Of a DNA stretch of 64,000 bases, positions 18,567 through 27,606 are shown one piece after another. Position numbers and translations under genes: made by a program. The notes beneath the pieces are model-generated. The model saw only the letters and a program-made list of their open reading frames with translations. It did no database searches and was not told the DNA's origin. The DNA comes from Klebsiella pneumoniae (GTDB lineage Bacteria > Desulfobacterota > Binatia > UBA12015), in contig CAMBZJ010000001.1 in assembly GCA_945872365.1 (NCBI GenBank), positions 113,454-177,453 of the forward strand, given 5' to 3'. Positions within the stretch are counted from its first letter, which is position 1, and every line of letters starts with the position of its first letter.

Positions 18567-20681
18567 CTACTTGCAGAAGACGCTGGTCACCGGCGGGTTC
18601 GCGCGGCAGGTCGGCGCCCGGGTACTGCCGCCGGGGTAGTTCGCGTTGCCGCAGAGACCGCTCGTCGCGAACGGGCCGTCGAGAACGATCGTCGCGGCGA
18701 GCGGCAGCACCGGCTTCACGCGGCCGAGGCTCGCCCGGTCGACACCGACGATGAACTTCACCTCTTCGGGACGCGCCCCGGAGCTGACCAGCCGCGCCGA
18801 GTCGATCCAGCCGTCGACGGGCAGCGTCGAGATGAAGCCCCAGATGGTGCGCTTGTCGTTCGAGGTCCAGGCGGAACCGGTCGGCAGGCGGGCGTCGCAG
18901 AGGGTCGCCCCGGAGGCGTCCCGCAGGACGACCCGCATCGGCTTCAGGTCCGGCTCGAGCGCGACCGGGCCGGGGAAGCGCATCGTGCCCTCGAAGCGGA
19001 ACTTGTCGTCGCCGGCGGGATCGCCGAGATTCGCGAGCTTCAGCCGCGAGCGGATCACCTCGACGCCGCCGGTGCACGGGTCGCAGACGTCGCCGACCTG
19101 GTCGTCGTCGCCGTCGGCCTGGTCGGGGTTCGGGTCGGCCGGGCAGTTGTCGTGGATGTCGCACAGCAGGTCGCCGTCGCCGTCGGGGCTCGTCGTGTCG
19201 GCGGGACAGAGGCCGCTCGATCCGTCGCAGAACTCGACGATGTCGCACTCGTCGACGGACGGGCGGCACACCTTGTCGGACGGCGCCGCCGTGCACTCGA
19301 TCGAGCAGCACTCGCTCTCGATCGCCGCGCCGGCGTCGCAGGTTTCGCCCCCATCCACCTGGCCGTTGCCGCAGGCGTCCTGCAACCAGCGCAACACGGC
19401 GAAGTCGTCGTCGTTGCCGGTGCGACTCACCCCGGCGACCAGGAGCTTGCGGTCGCGCTGCACGGCGATCGCGTTCGCCTGCGCTGCACCGTTGCCCAGC
19501 ACCGCCGTGACGACGCCGCCGGTCCCAAAGCTGGAGTCGAGGGCGCCGGTCGCGCCGTAGCGCGCGAGTGCGACTTGGTCGACGCCGCCGATACGCGCGA
19601 CGCCCGCCACCGCGATGCGGCCGCTACCGGCGTCGGCGACCGCGTTCGCGCGCGAACTCGTGCCGATCGCGCTCACCGCGACACCGTCGCCGTCGAAGCC
19701 CGGGTCGAGCGCGCCCGAAGCGTCGAAGCGAAGCACCGCCATGTGCACCTGCGTACCGGTGCGGGCCTTGCCGACCGCCGCGATCCCGCCGCCGGACAGC
19801 AGCGCCACGGCATAAGCGTAGGAATCCCCGGTCCCGACGGTGGGGCGCACGATGCCGCTGCCGCCGCCGAAGTCCGAATCGAGGGCACCTGCGTCGGTGA
19901 GGCGCACGAGCGCCATGCCGTATTGTCCGCCGTCGGCCGCATGCCCGGCGAGCAGGATGCGACCATCGTCGCGCAGCGCGATCGCCGCGATCTCGTCGTT
20001 CCCGGTACCGACGCCGAAGAACTCCTTGCCGGCGTCGCCGAAGGACGGATCGAGGGTTCCGTCGGCTAGATAGCGCACGACGGCGAATTCCTTGTTGCTG
20101 CCGCGCAGCGCCCAACCGCCGACGACGATGCGACCGTCGGACCCGACGGCGACCGCGTTGGCGCGCTCGTCGGTGAGTCCGATCGCCGTCGTGACGAGGC
20201 CCCCCGTGCCGAAGTCCGGATCGAGGCCGCCGCCGGGCAGCAGACGCGCGACCAGGAAGTCCTCGTTGCCCGCCACGCGGCGGAATCCGGCGAGGACGAT
20301 CTTGTGGTCCGTCGGCTGGATCGCGAGCGCGAGCGCCCGCGCGAAGGCGCTGCCGAACGGGATGCGGACCCGACCGCCGGTCCCGAAGTCCGGGTCGAGC
20401 GAGCCGTCGAGCCTCAGGCGCAGGAGGGTCGGATCCTCGTTCGTCACGACCCCGGCGACCTCGGTGGTCGAGTAGCCGGCCACGACGATCCGGTCGTCGG
20501 AGGCGACGGCGATCGCCTGCGCGAAGTCGTCGAAGTCGCCGACCGCGCTCACGACCCGGCCATCGGTGCCGAAGGTGGGGTCGGGGAGGCCCGCCTGAGC
20601 CGCGGCAGGGGCGACCTGCAGGAGCAGGTACCCGGCGACCACCGGGAGGGCGCGAAGCAGTTGGCGAAGCGGATTCCCCAT
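18567..20681 (-). CDS. Secreted delta-60 repeat protein with Cys-rich and calcium-type repeats
   Basis: 704 residues. Seen: a signal peptide (LRALPVVAGYLLLQVAPAAA), then about eight delta-60 repeats of roughly 50 residues (LDPDFGTGGRV, DGRIVVAGY and similar) that build a beta-propeller-like domain over residues about 28-430. Next comes a Cys-rich motif CGNGQVDGGETCDAG (about 435-450) seen in myxobacterial surface proteins, a second Cys block, DGDGDLLCDIHDNCP with thrombospondin-3-like calcium repeats (about 505-545), and a C-terminal beta domain. Likely extracellular or surface-bound, with an adhesion or sensing role. It follows a second delta-60 protein on the same strand. Confidence 0.88.
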   Translation of the reverse strand: MGNPLRQLLRALPVVAGYLLLQVAPAAAQAGLPDPTFGTDGRVVSAVGDFDDFAQAIAVASDDRIVVAGYSTTEVAGVVTNEDPTLLRLRLDGSLDPDFGTGGRVRIPFGSAFARALALAIQPTDHKIVLAGFRRVAGNEDFLVARLLPGGGLDPDFGTGGLVTTAIGLTDERANAVAVGSDGRIVVGGWALRGSNKEFAVVRYLADGTLDPSFGDAGKEFFGVGTGNDEIAAIALRDDGRILLAGHAADGGQYGMALVRLTDAGALDSDFGGGSGIVRPTVGTGDSYAYAVALLSGGGIAAVGKARTGTQVHMAVLRFDASGALDPGFDGDGVAVSAIGTSSRANAVADAGSGRIAVAGVARIGGVDQVALARYGATGALDSSFGTGGVVTAVLGNGAAQANAIAVQRDRKLLVAGVSRTGNDDDFAVLRWLQDACGNGQVDGGETCDAGAAIESECCSIECTAAPSDKVCRPSVDECDIVEFCDGSSGLCPADTTSPDGDGDLLCDIHDNCPADPNPDQADGDDDQVGDVCDPCTGGVEVIRSRLKLANLGDPAGDDKFRFEGTMRFPGPVALEPDLKPMRVVLRDASGATLCDARLPTGSAWTSNDKRTIWGFISTLPVDGWIDSARLVSSGARPEEVKFIVGVDRASLGRVKPVLPLAATIVLDGPFATSGLCGNANYPGGSTRAPTCRANPPVTSVFCK

Positions 20682-20820
20682 GCGCTTTGAACCGATGCCC
20701 GTCCGTGCGCCGGGAGCCCGCGAGGCCCCGGACGCGACGGCCTCATCATGGGGTTCGGAGCCGTCTCCGCGCAAGCCGGAAAGCTACGATCGACCCCCGG
20801 CGGCCCGGGGAAAGCGGGAC

Positions 20821-23385
20821 TCAGTCGACCAGGTGCCGCACCACGGCGAACTCGCCCTTCAGGTCGCTCGTGGTCGCACCCGCGACGACGATCCCGCCAT
20901 CGGGCGCGATCGCCACGGCGTTGGCGACCGCGGCGAGGCCGCCGAAGGTCGGGGCCGCAACGCCACCGTGGGCGAAGGCCCGCAGGCGGACGCCGTCCTT
21001 GCGGAGGCAGGCGGTGACGAAATTCGTACCGCCGTCGGCGTCCCGGTAACCACCCGCGACGAAGATCCGACCCTTGGCGTCGACCGCGACGCCGTTGGCG
21101 AAGGTGTCGCCGTCGCCCAGATCGAGCGAGAAGGTGCCCTTCTTGCCGAACTCGGCATCGCGCGTGCCGTCGGCGAGGAGCCGCACCGCCACCGCGGCCG
21201 AGGTGCCGCCGGCACGCATCCAGGTGCCCGCGAGCACCAGGTCTCCGTCGCGTTCGAGCGCGATACCGTTGGCGTGGGCGCGGCCACCGCCGAGGTCGAC
21301 CCGCACCATGCCGGTTCCGCCGCCGAAGGCGGGGTCGGGATGCCCGTCGCCGAGCAGGCGCAGCGCGAGCAGGTCTTCGCGACCGTCGGGGCGGTCGAAG
21401 CCGCCCGCGATCGCGATGCTGCCGTCGCCTGAGAGCCGGATCGCGTCGACCGAGACCGATCCGCCGGTGACCGCCTGGCGCAGGAGGCCGGAGATGCCGA
21501 AACCGGTGCGCGGTGCGCCGTCGCGCGTGAGCCGCGCCGCCAGGAGGGAGGTCACGCCCGTGGTCGAGTTGTCGGCCTCGCCGACCAGGATCACGTCGTC
21601 GTCGGCCGCCGAGATGGCGAGCGCCCGGAATCGGCGGCGCTGGCCGACGTCGCCGACCGCGAAGGTCCCGCTGCCGGCGAAGGAGAAGTCGGACTTGCCG
21701 TCGGGAAGGAAGCGCAGTGCCACCGCACAGGTGTCCCCGGTGGTCTTCTCGAGCGTGCCGGCGACGACGATGCGGCCGTCGGACTGGAGGCCCACGGCCG
21801 TGGCGCGCAGGCGGCCCCCCGCGATCGACCGCTCGACGACACCCCCGCTGCCGAAGCCGGGGTCCGGCTTGCCGTCGGGCAGAAAGCGCATGAGCAGCAT
21901 CGCGGAGGACGCGGCGCGGTCGACCGCGCCGGCCACCACGATCCGACCGTCGGGGGCGACGGCGACCGCGTTCGCGCCGGCTGCGCCCGCGGAGGTGCCG
22001 AGGGTCGCGCGGCCGGCGGTGCCGAACGCGAAGTCGAGGTGGGTCGACGGCCGGAACGCGGCCACGTCGCCGCGGGCGAGCTCGATCGCGAGCGAGTCGT
22101 TGGCCGAGTCGGCCGCGTTCTCGTCGACTCCGCAGGACAGACCGCTGCAGATCGCATGCGGATCGGCGTAGCGGGGGAGGCGCGGGTAGATGTAGCTCAT
22201 GACCGTGCCGAACTTGCCGCGCACGCCGTAGCCGTAGCCGAAGGGATAGGCGCCGAGGGCGCCGCCGGCGTTCGCTCGATCGTGCATCGCGCCGAGGTTG
22301 TGGCCGATCTCGTGCGCGAAGGTGACGTCGTCGCAGTACTTGCCGCCGCTCGCGCCGTCGCTGACCACCGAGAAGCCGTACTCGCTCGACCACTCGACCG
22401 GGTTGCCGCCGAAGCCCGAGATCCAGCCCGCGCCGCAGCCCTGCTGCGTCGCCGAGTCGTAGGGCCGCAACAGCACGACGACGTCGGCGCCGTAGAGATC
22501 GCGCAGCGCGCGCACGCCCGCCGTCGTCGGGTGGCTGCCGTCGGTGAGCGCGTAGATAGCGTCGAAGTTCGAGTTCTTGTCGGGGTAGCCGATCTCGATC
22601 GCGGCGACCGGCCGCAGCCGGAGGTGCACGTCGCTGTCGACGTAGCTCCGGTTGGTGATCGCGACCAGGCTGTCGAGCCGGGCCGCGAGACCGGTGCCGA
22701 GCTTCGCCCTGAGGCCGGTCGTGTAGAGGATGAGGAGGTCGAGTTCCGCGGGCGCCGGACGGGGCAGCGTCATGCCGTTGGCCGCCGCGGCACCCGGTGC
22801 GGCCGCGGACGCGGTGGTCGATACGAGCGGCTCGCGCGAGGCTCCCTTGGGCAGGTCGAAGTGTCCGAGGCCGTCGTCGACTTTCTCGTCGTCGGCCGGG
22901 GCGAGGCCCGCAGCCGCGCGGTCGCTGATCCAGATCCCCTGGTCGTCGCTCTGCAGGGTGACCGGAGCGTCCGCATCGCCCGTGAGCACGCCGGAGAGGC
23001 CGGTCAGCCCAAAGGTGATGGTGATCGGGAGTTCCGGGCGCCCGCGCACCGCGCCGATCCAGGTGATGCTGCCGCCCGGGTGACGCTCGAGCCCGGCAAA
23101 GATCACCGTCCGCACCGGGCGCCCGGGAAGGGAGAGGCGCGCGGTCGCACCCGAGGGCAGGGCGAGCAGAGCCTCGGCGTCGATGGACACGCGGTGGCGG
23201 AGGGAGCCGTCGGGCGCCGGTACCGGCTCGCCCTGGACCTGCAGGATCTCCGGCGAGGCGGTCGCGGCCCGCGCCGGCCCGCCACTGGCGAGCAGGACGA
23301 GCCCCCAAGTGAAAATGCACCAAGCCCTGCGCATCGCTGCGCGCTTCGTGCTGATTCCACCCGTCTTGTTCATCCAGACTCGCAT
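20821..23385 (-). CDS. Secreted metzincin protease with delta-60 repeat domain
   Basis: 854 residues. Seen: a signal peptide (residues about 18-42, ending GGPARA), a propeptide-like beta region, then a reprolysin-like metallopeptidase with zinc motif FAHEIGHNLGAMHD (HExxHxxGxxHD) and downstream MSYIYPRLPRYADP as Met-turn, followed from about residue 440 by roughly eight delta-60 repeats (FGTAGRATLG, DGRIVVAGA and so on). The gene shares its repeat type with the downstream secreted protein, so the two may act together at the cell surface. Start 23385 was chosen before the signal peptide; ATGs at 23373 and 23334 are alternatives. Confidence 0.88.
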   Translation of the reverse strand: MRVWMNKTGGISTKRAAMRRAWCIFTWGLVLLASGGPARAATASPEILQVQGEPVPAPDGSLRHRVSIDAEALLALPSGATARLSLPGRPVRTVIFAGLERHPGGSITWIGAVRGRPELPITITFGLTGLSGVLTGDADAPVTLQSDDQGIWISDRAAAGLAPADDEKVDDGLGHFDLPKGASREPLVSTTASAAAPGAAAANGMTLPRPAPAELDLLILYTTGLRAKLGTGLAARLDSLVAITNRSYVDSDVHLRLRPVAAIEIGYPDKNSNFDAIYALTDGSHPTTAGVRALRDLYGADVVVLLRPYDSATQQGCGAGWISGFGGNPVEWSSEYGFSVVSDGASGGKYCDDVTFAHEIGHNLGAMHDRANAGGALGAYPFGYGYGVRGKFGTVMSYIYPRLPRYADPHAICSGLSCGVDENAADSANDSLAIELARGDVAAFRPSTHLDFAFGTAGRATLGTSAGAAGANAVAVAPDGRIVVAGAVDRAASSAMLLMRFLPDGKPDPGFGSGGVVERSIAGGRLRATAVGLQSDGRIVVAGTLEKTTGDTCAVALRFLPDGKSDFSFAGSGTFAVGDVGQRRRFRALAISAADDDVILVGEADNSTTGVTSLLAARLTRDGAPRTGFGISGLLRQAVTGGSVSVDAIRLSGDGSIAIAGGFDRPDGREDLLALRLLGDGHPDPAFGGGTGMVRVDLGGGRAHANGIALERDGDLVLAGTWMRAGGTSAAVAVRLLADGTRDAEFGKKGTFSLDLGDGDTFANGVAVDAKGRIFVAGGYRDADGGTNFVTACLRKDGVRLRAFAHGGVAAPTFGGLAAVANAVAIAPDGGIVVAGATTSDLKGEFAVVRHLVD

Positions 23386-23485
23386 GATCCCCGGCTCTTT
23401 CCCGAGAGTGATCAGCCCGCCGCATGCGGTGCCTCTCTCTCCCGTCTCGAACATTAGGGGCGGGGCCGAGTATCGCCCAGTAGGG

Positions 23486-23516
23486 AATCGCCGGATCACC
23501 CCCCGATCGGGCGATT
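23486..23516. terminator. Hairpin followed by a T-rich run
   Basis: AATCGCCGGATC (23486-23497) pairs with GATCGGGCGATT (23505-23516) with one mismatch, loop of 7, followed on the plus strand by TTTTGTT. It looks like an intrinsic terminator read rightward, yet no rightward gene ends here; it may cap a short transcript or insulate the M28 gene. Confidence 0.45.
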
Positions 23517-23546
23517 TTGTTCCGTAGGGCCGCACTTTTTCTCCTA

Positions 23547-23580
23547 GGGGTCGCCCCGAGATGCGCTTCGGGGCGACCCC
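23547..23580. repeat. Perfect 13-bp inverted repeat
   Basis: GGGGTCGCCCCGA (23547-23559) and TCGGGGCGACCCC (23568-23580) are perfect inverted arms around an 8-base loop. It lies in the 296-base divergent region between the metzincin gene and the M28 gene. It could be an operator, an RNA hairpin or a terminator. Confidence 0.6.
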
Positions 23581-23646
23581 GATCGCGTAGTATTTTCTTT
23601 GCTTGATGCGCGATGCCGCGAAGTGGCTGCGGATCCCCGCACGCGT

Positions 23647-23681
23647 TTGACCGGGCACCCCGAAGCGGGCATCGCTCGCGT
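23647..23681 (+). promoter_or_regulatory. Putative leaderless promoter of the M28 peptidase gene
   Basis: TTGACC at 23647-23652 begins 35 bases before the GTG start at 23682, with no ribosome site between. The -10 is poor. Confidence 0.35.
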
Positions 23682-25412
23682 GTGCCCGCGCCTCTCCGTC
23701 CCGCCCCTCCCCGCCGCCTCGCCCTGGGCTTCGCCGTCGCGCTCGCCCTCGGCGCCTGCTCGACCGCGATCCGCCCCAAGGAGAGCATGGTCACGGGCGA
23801 GATCGTCGAGGCGCCGTCGCGCGAGGCGGCCGAGGCCTCGGCTCGCTGCATCCATGCGAGCGCGCTCGCCGGGCCGATCCGTTTCCTCGCCGACGACCTG
23901 CTCGAAGGTCGCGGACCGGGCACTGCCGGCGACGACCTGACCCGGGGCTACATCACCTCGTCGATGCAACTCCTCGGACTCGAGCCCGGCGCGCCGGGCG
24001 GCCAGTGGGAGCAGCCCTTCGACCTGGTCGGCGTGACGACCGGCCAGCCCGAGACCTGGAAGTTCTCGCACGGCGCCGCGCAGACGAGCCTCGTAGCCTC
24101 GACCGATTTCGTGGCGGTGGCGGGCGAGGCGACGCCCGAGATCGAGATCGGTCCCGCCGAGGTGGTGTTCGCCGGCTACGGCATCCAGGCCCCCGAGTTC
24201 GGCTGGGACGACTTCAAGGGCGCGAACCTGCGTGGCAAGATCCTCCTTTTGCTGAACGACGACCCCGACTGGGATCCCGACCTCTTCGCCGGGACGCGCC
24301 GCCTCTACTACGGCCGCTGGAACTACAAGTTCGAGAGCGCGGCGCGCCAGGGTGCGGCCGGCGCGATCATCCTGCACACCGACACCTCGGCCGGGTACCC
24401 CTGGAGCACGGTGGTCACGTCCTTCGGCGGCGAGAGTTCGCGCCTCGCCGAGAATCGGGAACCATCGGTGCGACTGCGCGCCTGGGTGACCCAGGACGCC
24501 GCCCGTCGGCTGGCGAAACTCGGCGGCCACGACTTGGAGAAGCTGATCGAGGAGGCCAAGAGCCGCAGTTTCCACCCGGTCCCGCTCGGCCTCGAAACCG
24601 AGGTCCGGCTCGATAGCCGCCTGCGCCGCTACCGCACCGCCAACGTCGTCGGCCTGCTGCGCGGACGCGACCCCCGGCTGAGCCAGCAGGTGGTCGTCCT
24701 GACGGCCCACCACGACCACCTCGGCGCCCGCGAGGATGCCGAAGGAAAGCGCGAGGTCTTCAACGGCGCGATGGACAACGCATCGGGCGTCGCGACGCTG
24801 CTCGTGGTCGCGAACGCGTTCGCGTCCCTGCCCGATCCGCCGAAGCGCTCGATCCTCTTTGTCGCGACCGCCGCCGAGGAGCAGGGACTGCTCGGGTCGG
24901 CCTACTTCACGGCGCACCCGACCGTGTCGCCCGCGCGCATGGCCGCCGCGATCAACTTCGACGGCGCCAACATCTGGGGGCGCGCCCGCGACGTCCGCGC
25001 TGTCGGGTTCGGCCGCTCGACGCTCGATCAGTTTGCGCTCCAGGCCGCGACGCGCCAGCACCGGACCTATGACGACGAGGAGCACCCCGAGCGCGGCTAC
25101 TTCTACCGCTCCGACCACTTCAGCTTCGCCCGCGTCGGCGTACCGGCGATCCAGTTGCAGGGCGGGACCACCTACATCGGCCGCCCGCTCGGCTGGGGGC
25201 CGCAGCAGGTCGACGGCTGGTTCGCCCGCCACTACCACCAGCCGAGCGACGACTGGGACGGCTCGTGGGACATGAGCGGCATGGTCGAGGACGCGCGGCT
25301 CGGGTTCGACGTCGCCCTCTCCGTCGCCGAGGCCTCGGAGATGCCGACCTGGAAGCCGGGCGACGAGTTCGAGAGTGCGCGTCGCCGCTGGCTGCCCTGG
25401 CTGCCGCGCTGA
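23682..25412 (+). CDS. M28 family metallopeptidase, lipoprotein
   Basis: 576 residues from a GTG start. Seen: a lipoprotein signal RRLALGFAVALALGACS (lipobox LGAC), a PA-type insert (about 140-265; GYGIQAPEFGWDDFKGANLRG), then the two-zinc M28 core: TAHHDHLGA, NGAMDNASGVATLL, ATAAEEQGLLGS, AINFDGANIW and a final HYHQPSDDWDG. All expected metal ligands and the general-base Glu (in AEEQ) are present. It is predicted to be an envelope-anchored aminopeptidase/carboxypeptidase. It is divergent from the secreted metzincin gene, fitting a shared role in extracellular protein degradation. Confidence 0.9.
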   Translation: MPAPLRPAPPRRLALGFAVALALGACSTAIRPKESMVTGEIVEAPSREAAEASARCIHASALAGPIRFLADDLLEGRGPGTAGDDLTRGYITSSMQLLGLEPGAPGGQWEQPFDLVGVTTGQPETWKFSHGAAQTSLVASTDFVAVAGEATPEIEIGPAEVVFAGYGIQAPEFGWDDFKGANLRGKILLLLNDDPDWDPDLFAGTRRLYYGRWNYKFESAARQGAAGAIILHTDTSAGYPWSTVVTSFGGESSRLAENREPSVRLRAWVTQDAARRLAKLGGHDLEKLIEEAKSRSFHPVPLGLETEVRLDSRLRRYRTANVVGLLRGRDPRLSQQVVVLTAHHDHLGAREDAEGKREVFNGAMDNASGVATLLVVANAFASLPDPPKRSILFVATAAEEQGLLGSAYFTAHPTVSPARMAAAINFDGANIWGRARDVRAVGFGRSTLDQFALQAATRQHRTYDDEEHPERGYFYRSDHFSFARVGVPAIQLQGGTTYIGRPLGWGPQQVDGWFARHYHQPSDDWDGSWDMSGMVEDARLGFDVALSVAEASEMPTWKPGDEFESARRRWLPWLPR

Positions 25413-25534
25413 GCGAGGCGGTGACGATCATGGCGACGCCCGCACGCCGGGAGGTCGAGGAGGCCTTCCGGATCTATCTTCGGCTCGAACCGCACGGTCG
25501 CTATCGCTAGCGCCGACGACCAGGAGCAACGCCC

Positions 25535-26068
25535 ATGCAAGCCGACCGCAACTACCTCGTCTTCACCGCCGTCGGGCCCGACCAACCCGGCCTGGTGAAC
25601 GAAATCTCCGCGGCGATCCACCGCGCCGGCGCCAATCTCGAGGACAGCCGCATGGCGATCCTGGGCGGGGAGTTCGCACTCATCCTGCTGGTCTCCGGAT
25701 CGTCGGGCGCCCTCGCTGCCGTCAAGGCCCAGGGCGGGCGCCTCGAGTCCGAACTGGGCCTGCGCTGCCTGCTCAAGGAGACGACGACACCGACGCGCGG
25801 CGACCACCTCTTCTACCGGATCCGGGTCTCCGGCCACGACCGTCCGGGCATCGTGCAGGCGATCGCCGGACTGCTCGCCGGCCGCGGCGTGAACCTCGCG
25901 TCGCTCGAGTCGCGGGTGAGTTTCGCCCCGATGAGCGGGACGCCGATGTTCGTCCTCGAGGCCGACCTGCAGGTTCCGTCGAAACTCGACCTGAGCGCGC
26001 TGCGGGCCGAACTCGGGGCCCGCTGCGAGGGGGAGAACCTCGACCTCCGGTTCGAGGCGCGGGGCTGA
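25535..26068 (+). CDS. ACT domain protein, GcvR-like
   Basis: 177 residues with two ACT domains in tandem: residues about 6-80 (VFTAVGPDQPGLVNEISAAI, with RMAILGGEFAL) and about 92-170 (RIRVSGHDRPGIVQAIAGLL). This is the build of the glycine cleavage system repressor GcvR, which binds amino acids and modulates a regulator instead of DNA. No gcv genes are near, so its target is unknown. A GGAGCAAC ribosome site precedes the ATG. It may be co-transcribed with the downstream membrane protein. Confidence 0.88.
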   Translation: MQADRNYLVFTAVGPDQPGLVNEISAAIHRAGANLEDSRMAILGGEFALILLVSGSSGALAAVKAQGGRLESELGLRCLLKETTTPTRGDHLFYRIRVSGHDRPGIVQAIAGLLAGRGVNLASLESRVSFAPMSGTPMFVLEADLQVPSKLDLSALRAELGARCEGENLDLRFEARG

Positions 26069-26093
26069 GGCTCCGGCCCGCCGACACGACTCG

Positions 26094-27575
26094 ATGGCGA
26101 AACCGCGCGCGGTACACGGCGCCCCCGCCGACACGGGGCGCCCGGCTCGGACTTCCCCGGCTCCCTTGCGGGCGGGGACCGAGGCGCGCCTCGCGCTCGC
26201 GCTGTTCGCCGCCGGCACCCTGCTGCGCTTCCTGCTGTGCTGGACGACACCGCCGTCGAACGCTTTCGACGACCACTACCAGCCGATCCACCTGATGCTC
26301 GAGGGCGGCGGAGTGCTGCCGCGCAAGGACGCCTGCTCGATGTGCCAGCACCCGCCGGTGTTCTACTGGACAGCCGGACAGTTCGTGCGCGCGATCCTCG
26401 CCTCGGGTACGCCACCGCGCGCGATCCCCAAGATCCTGCAACTCGCGAGCTGTGCCTGCCACGTGCTCGTGCTGCCCTTCCTGTGGCTCGGATTGCGCCG
26501 CGTCCCGGGGCTCGGACCGCTCGCGCGGCTCGTCGCCTTCGGCGTGCTCTGCTTCCTGCCGCGCGCGATCTACATGTCGGCGATGTTCTCGAACGACGGA
26601 CTCTCCTACCTCTGCGTCGCACTCGGCGCGTGGCTCCTGCTGCGCGCGATCGACCGCGGCTGGCAGCCGCGCGACGCGCTCCTGCTCGGGCTCGCCGCCG
26701 CGGTCGCCGTCGACGTGAAGTACACCTGCTACATCCTGCTGCCGGCGATCGCGGTCACACTCGCCTGGGAGATGCTGCACGCGGCACCCGCCGAGCGCGG
26801 CCGGATGGCGGTCGCCGCTGGACTGGCCCTCGTCCCGCCGGCAGCCGTGCTCGCCCTCTACGTCGGCCAGAACCTCGCGATCTACGGCGCACCGCTGCCC
26901 TACCGCGACATCGACTACGGCGCGGTCCAGCCGCACGACCCCGGTGGCATGCGCTGGTTCGATTTCGCGCCGTGGGACTTCTTCCGCGAACCGATCCTCC
27001 TGCCCGGGCGCCTGCAGTCGTTCTGGACGCTGCTCTGGTCGAGCGCCTGGTTCGATACCGAGCCCAAGTTCCTGAACTTCACCGAACCCGACACGGCCTG
27101 GTGGAACCGCTACTTCGACTGGATCCGCGGGGCGGCATTTCCCGGGGGGCCGATCCCGATCTCCGGTGCGACCCGGGCGATGGCGACGGGCCTTTTCGCC
27201 TGCGGGCTCTTCTGGCTCGCGCTGGTCCTGCTCGGGGCAGTGCTCGCGCTGCGCGCGCTCGGCCGTGCCATCGCGGGCCGGCGCAGCGCCGAGACGGCGA
27301 AGTGGCTCGCGCTTGCCACGCTGGTCGCGGTCAACCTCGTCATGATCGCGCTGCTGACCCGCATCGTGCCCTTCTTCAGCACGATGAAGGCCTCCTACCT
27401 CATGAACTCCATGCCCGCGTTCGCCGCCTTCACCGCGCTCGGCGTGGAGCGCGTCGCCCGCCACCCGGCGGGTCGCGCCGCGACCCTCGCGGCGCTTGCG
27501 ATCGTCGCGGCGCTCGCGAGCGCCCACGTGCTTCGCATCGTCGCGGCCCTCGCTTCCGGGGCGACCGGAACGTGA
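26094..27575 (+). CDS. GT-C fold membrane glycosyltransferase
   Basis: 493 residues with about ten hydrophobic segments and a cytoplasmic N-terminal tail of some 30 residues. Seen: an early acidic motif NAFDDHYQPI in the first periplasmic loop, in the position of the catalytic acid of PMT/ArnT-type enzymes, and aromatic-rich periplasmic stretches (DACSMCQHPPVFYWTAGQFV). Such enzymes transfer sugars from polyprenyl carriers to lipids or proteins. The gene lies 25 bases after the ACT gene. Acceptor and sugar cannot be told. Confidence 0.8.
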   Translation: MAKPRAVHGAPADTGRPARTSPAPLRAGTEARLALALFAAGTLLRFLLCWTTPPSNAFDDHYQPIHLMLEGGGVLPRKDACSMCQHPPVFYWTAGQFVRAILASGTPPRAIPKILQLASCACHVLVLPFLWLGLRRVPGLGPLARLVAFGVLCFLPRAIYMSAMFSNDGLSYLCVALGAWLLLRAIDRGWQPRDALLLGLAAAVAVDVKYTCYILLPAIAVTLAWEMLHAAPAERGRMAVAAGLALVPPAAVLALYVGQNLAIYGAPLPYRDIDYGAVQPHDPGGMRWFDFAPWDFFREPILLPGRLQSFWTLLWSSAWFDTEPKFLNFTEPDTAWWNRYFDWIRGAAFPGGPIPISGATRAMATGLFACGLFWLALVLLGAVLALRALGRAIAGRRSAETAKWLALATLVAVNLVMIALLTRIVPFFSTMKASYLMNSMPAFAAFTALGVERVARHPAGRAATLAALAIVAALASAHVLRIVAALASGATGT

Positions 27576-27606
27576 GCGCCCTGCGGCTGCGCCGGGGGCC
27601 GACGAC

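Noticed and set aside
17217..20069. A 950-codon plus-strand frame across the FAD oxidoreductase and delta-60 genes
   Set aside because: Arg/Ala/Pro-rich shadow with no motifs; the overlapping genes have clear families.
20549..23923. A 1124-codon minus-strand frame across both delta-60 genes
   Set aside because: It runs one frame off the real proteins and shows repetitive Arg-rich text mirroring the repeats.
25430..25510. A 26-codon frame MATPARREVEEAFRIYL... before the ACT gene
   Set aside because: It might be the start of a lost NTF2-like protein, but it has no good ribosome site and is too short to support.
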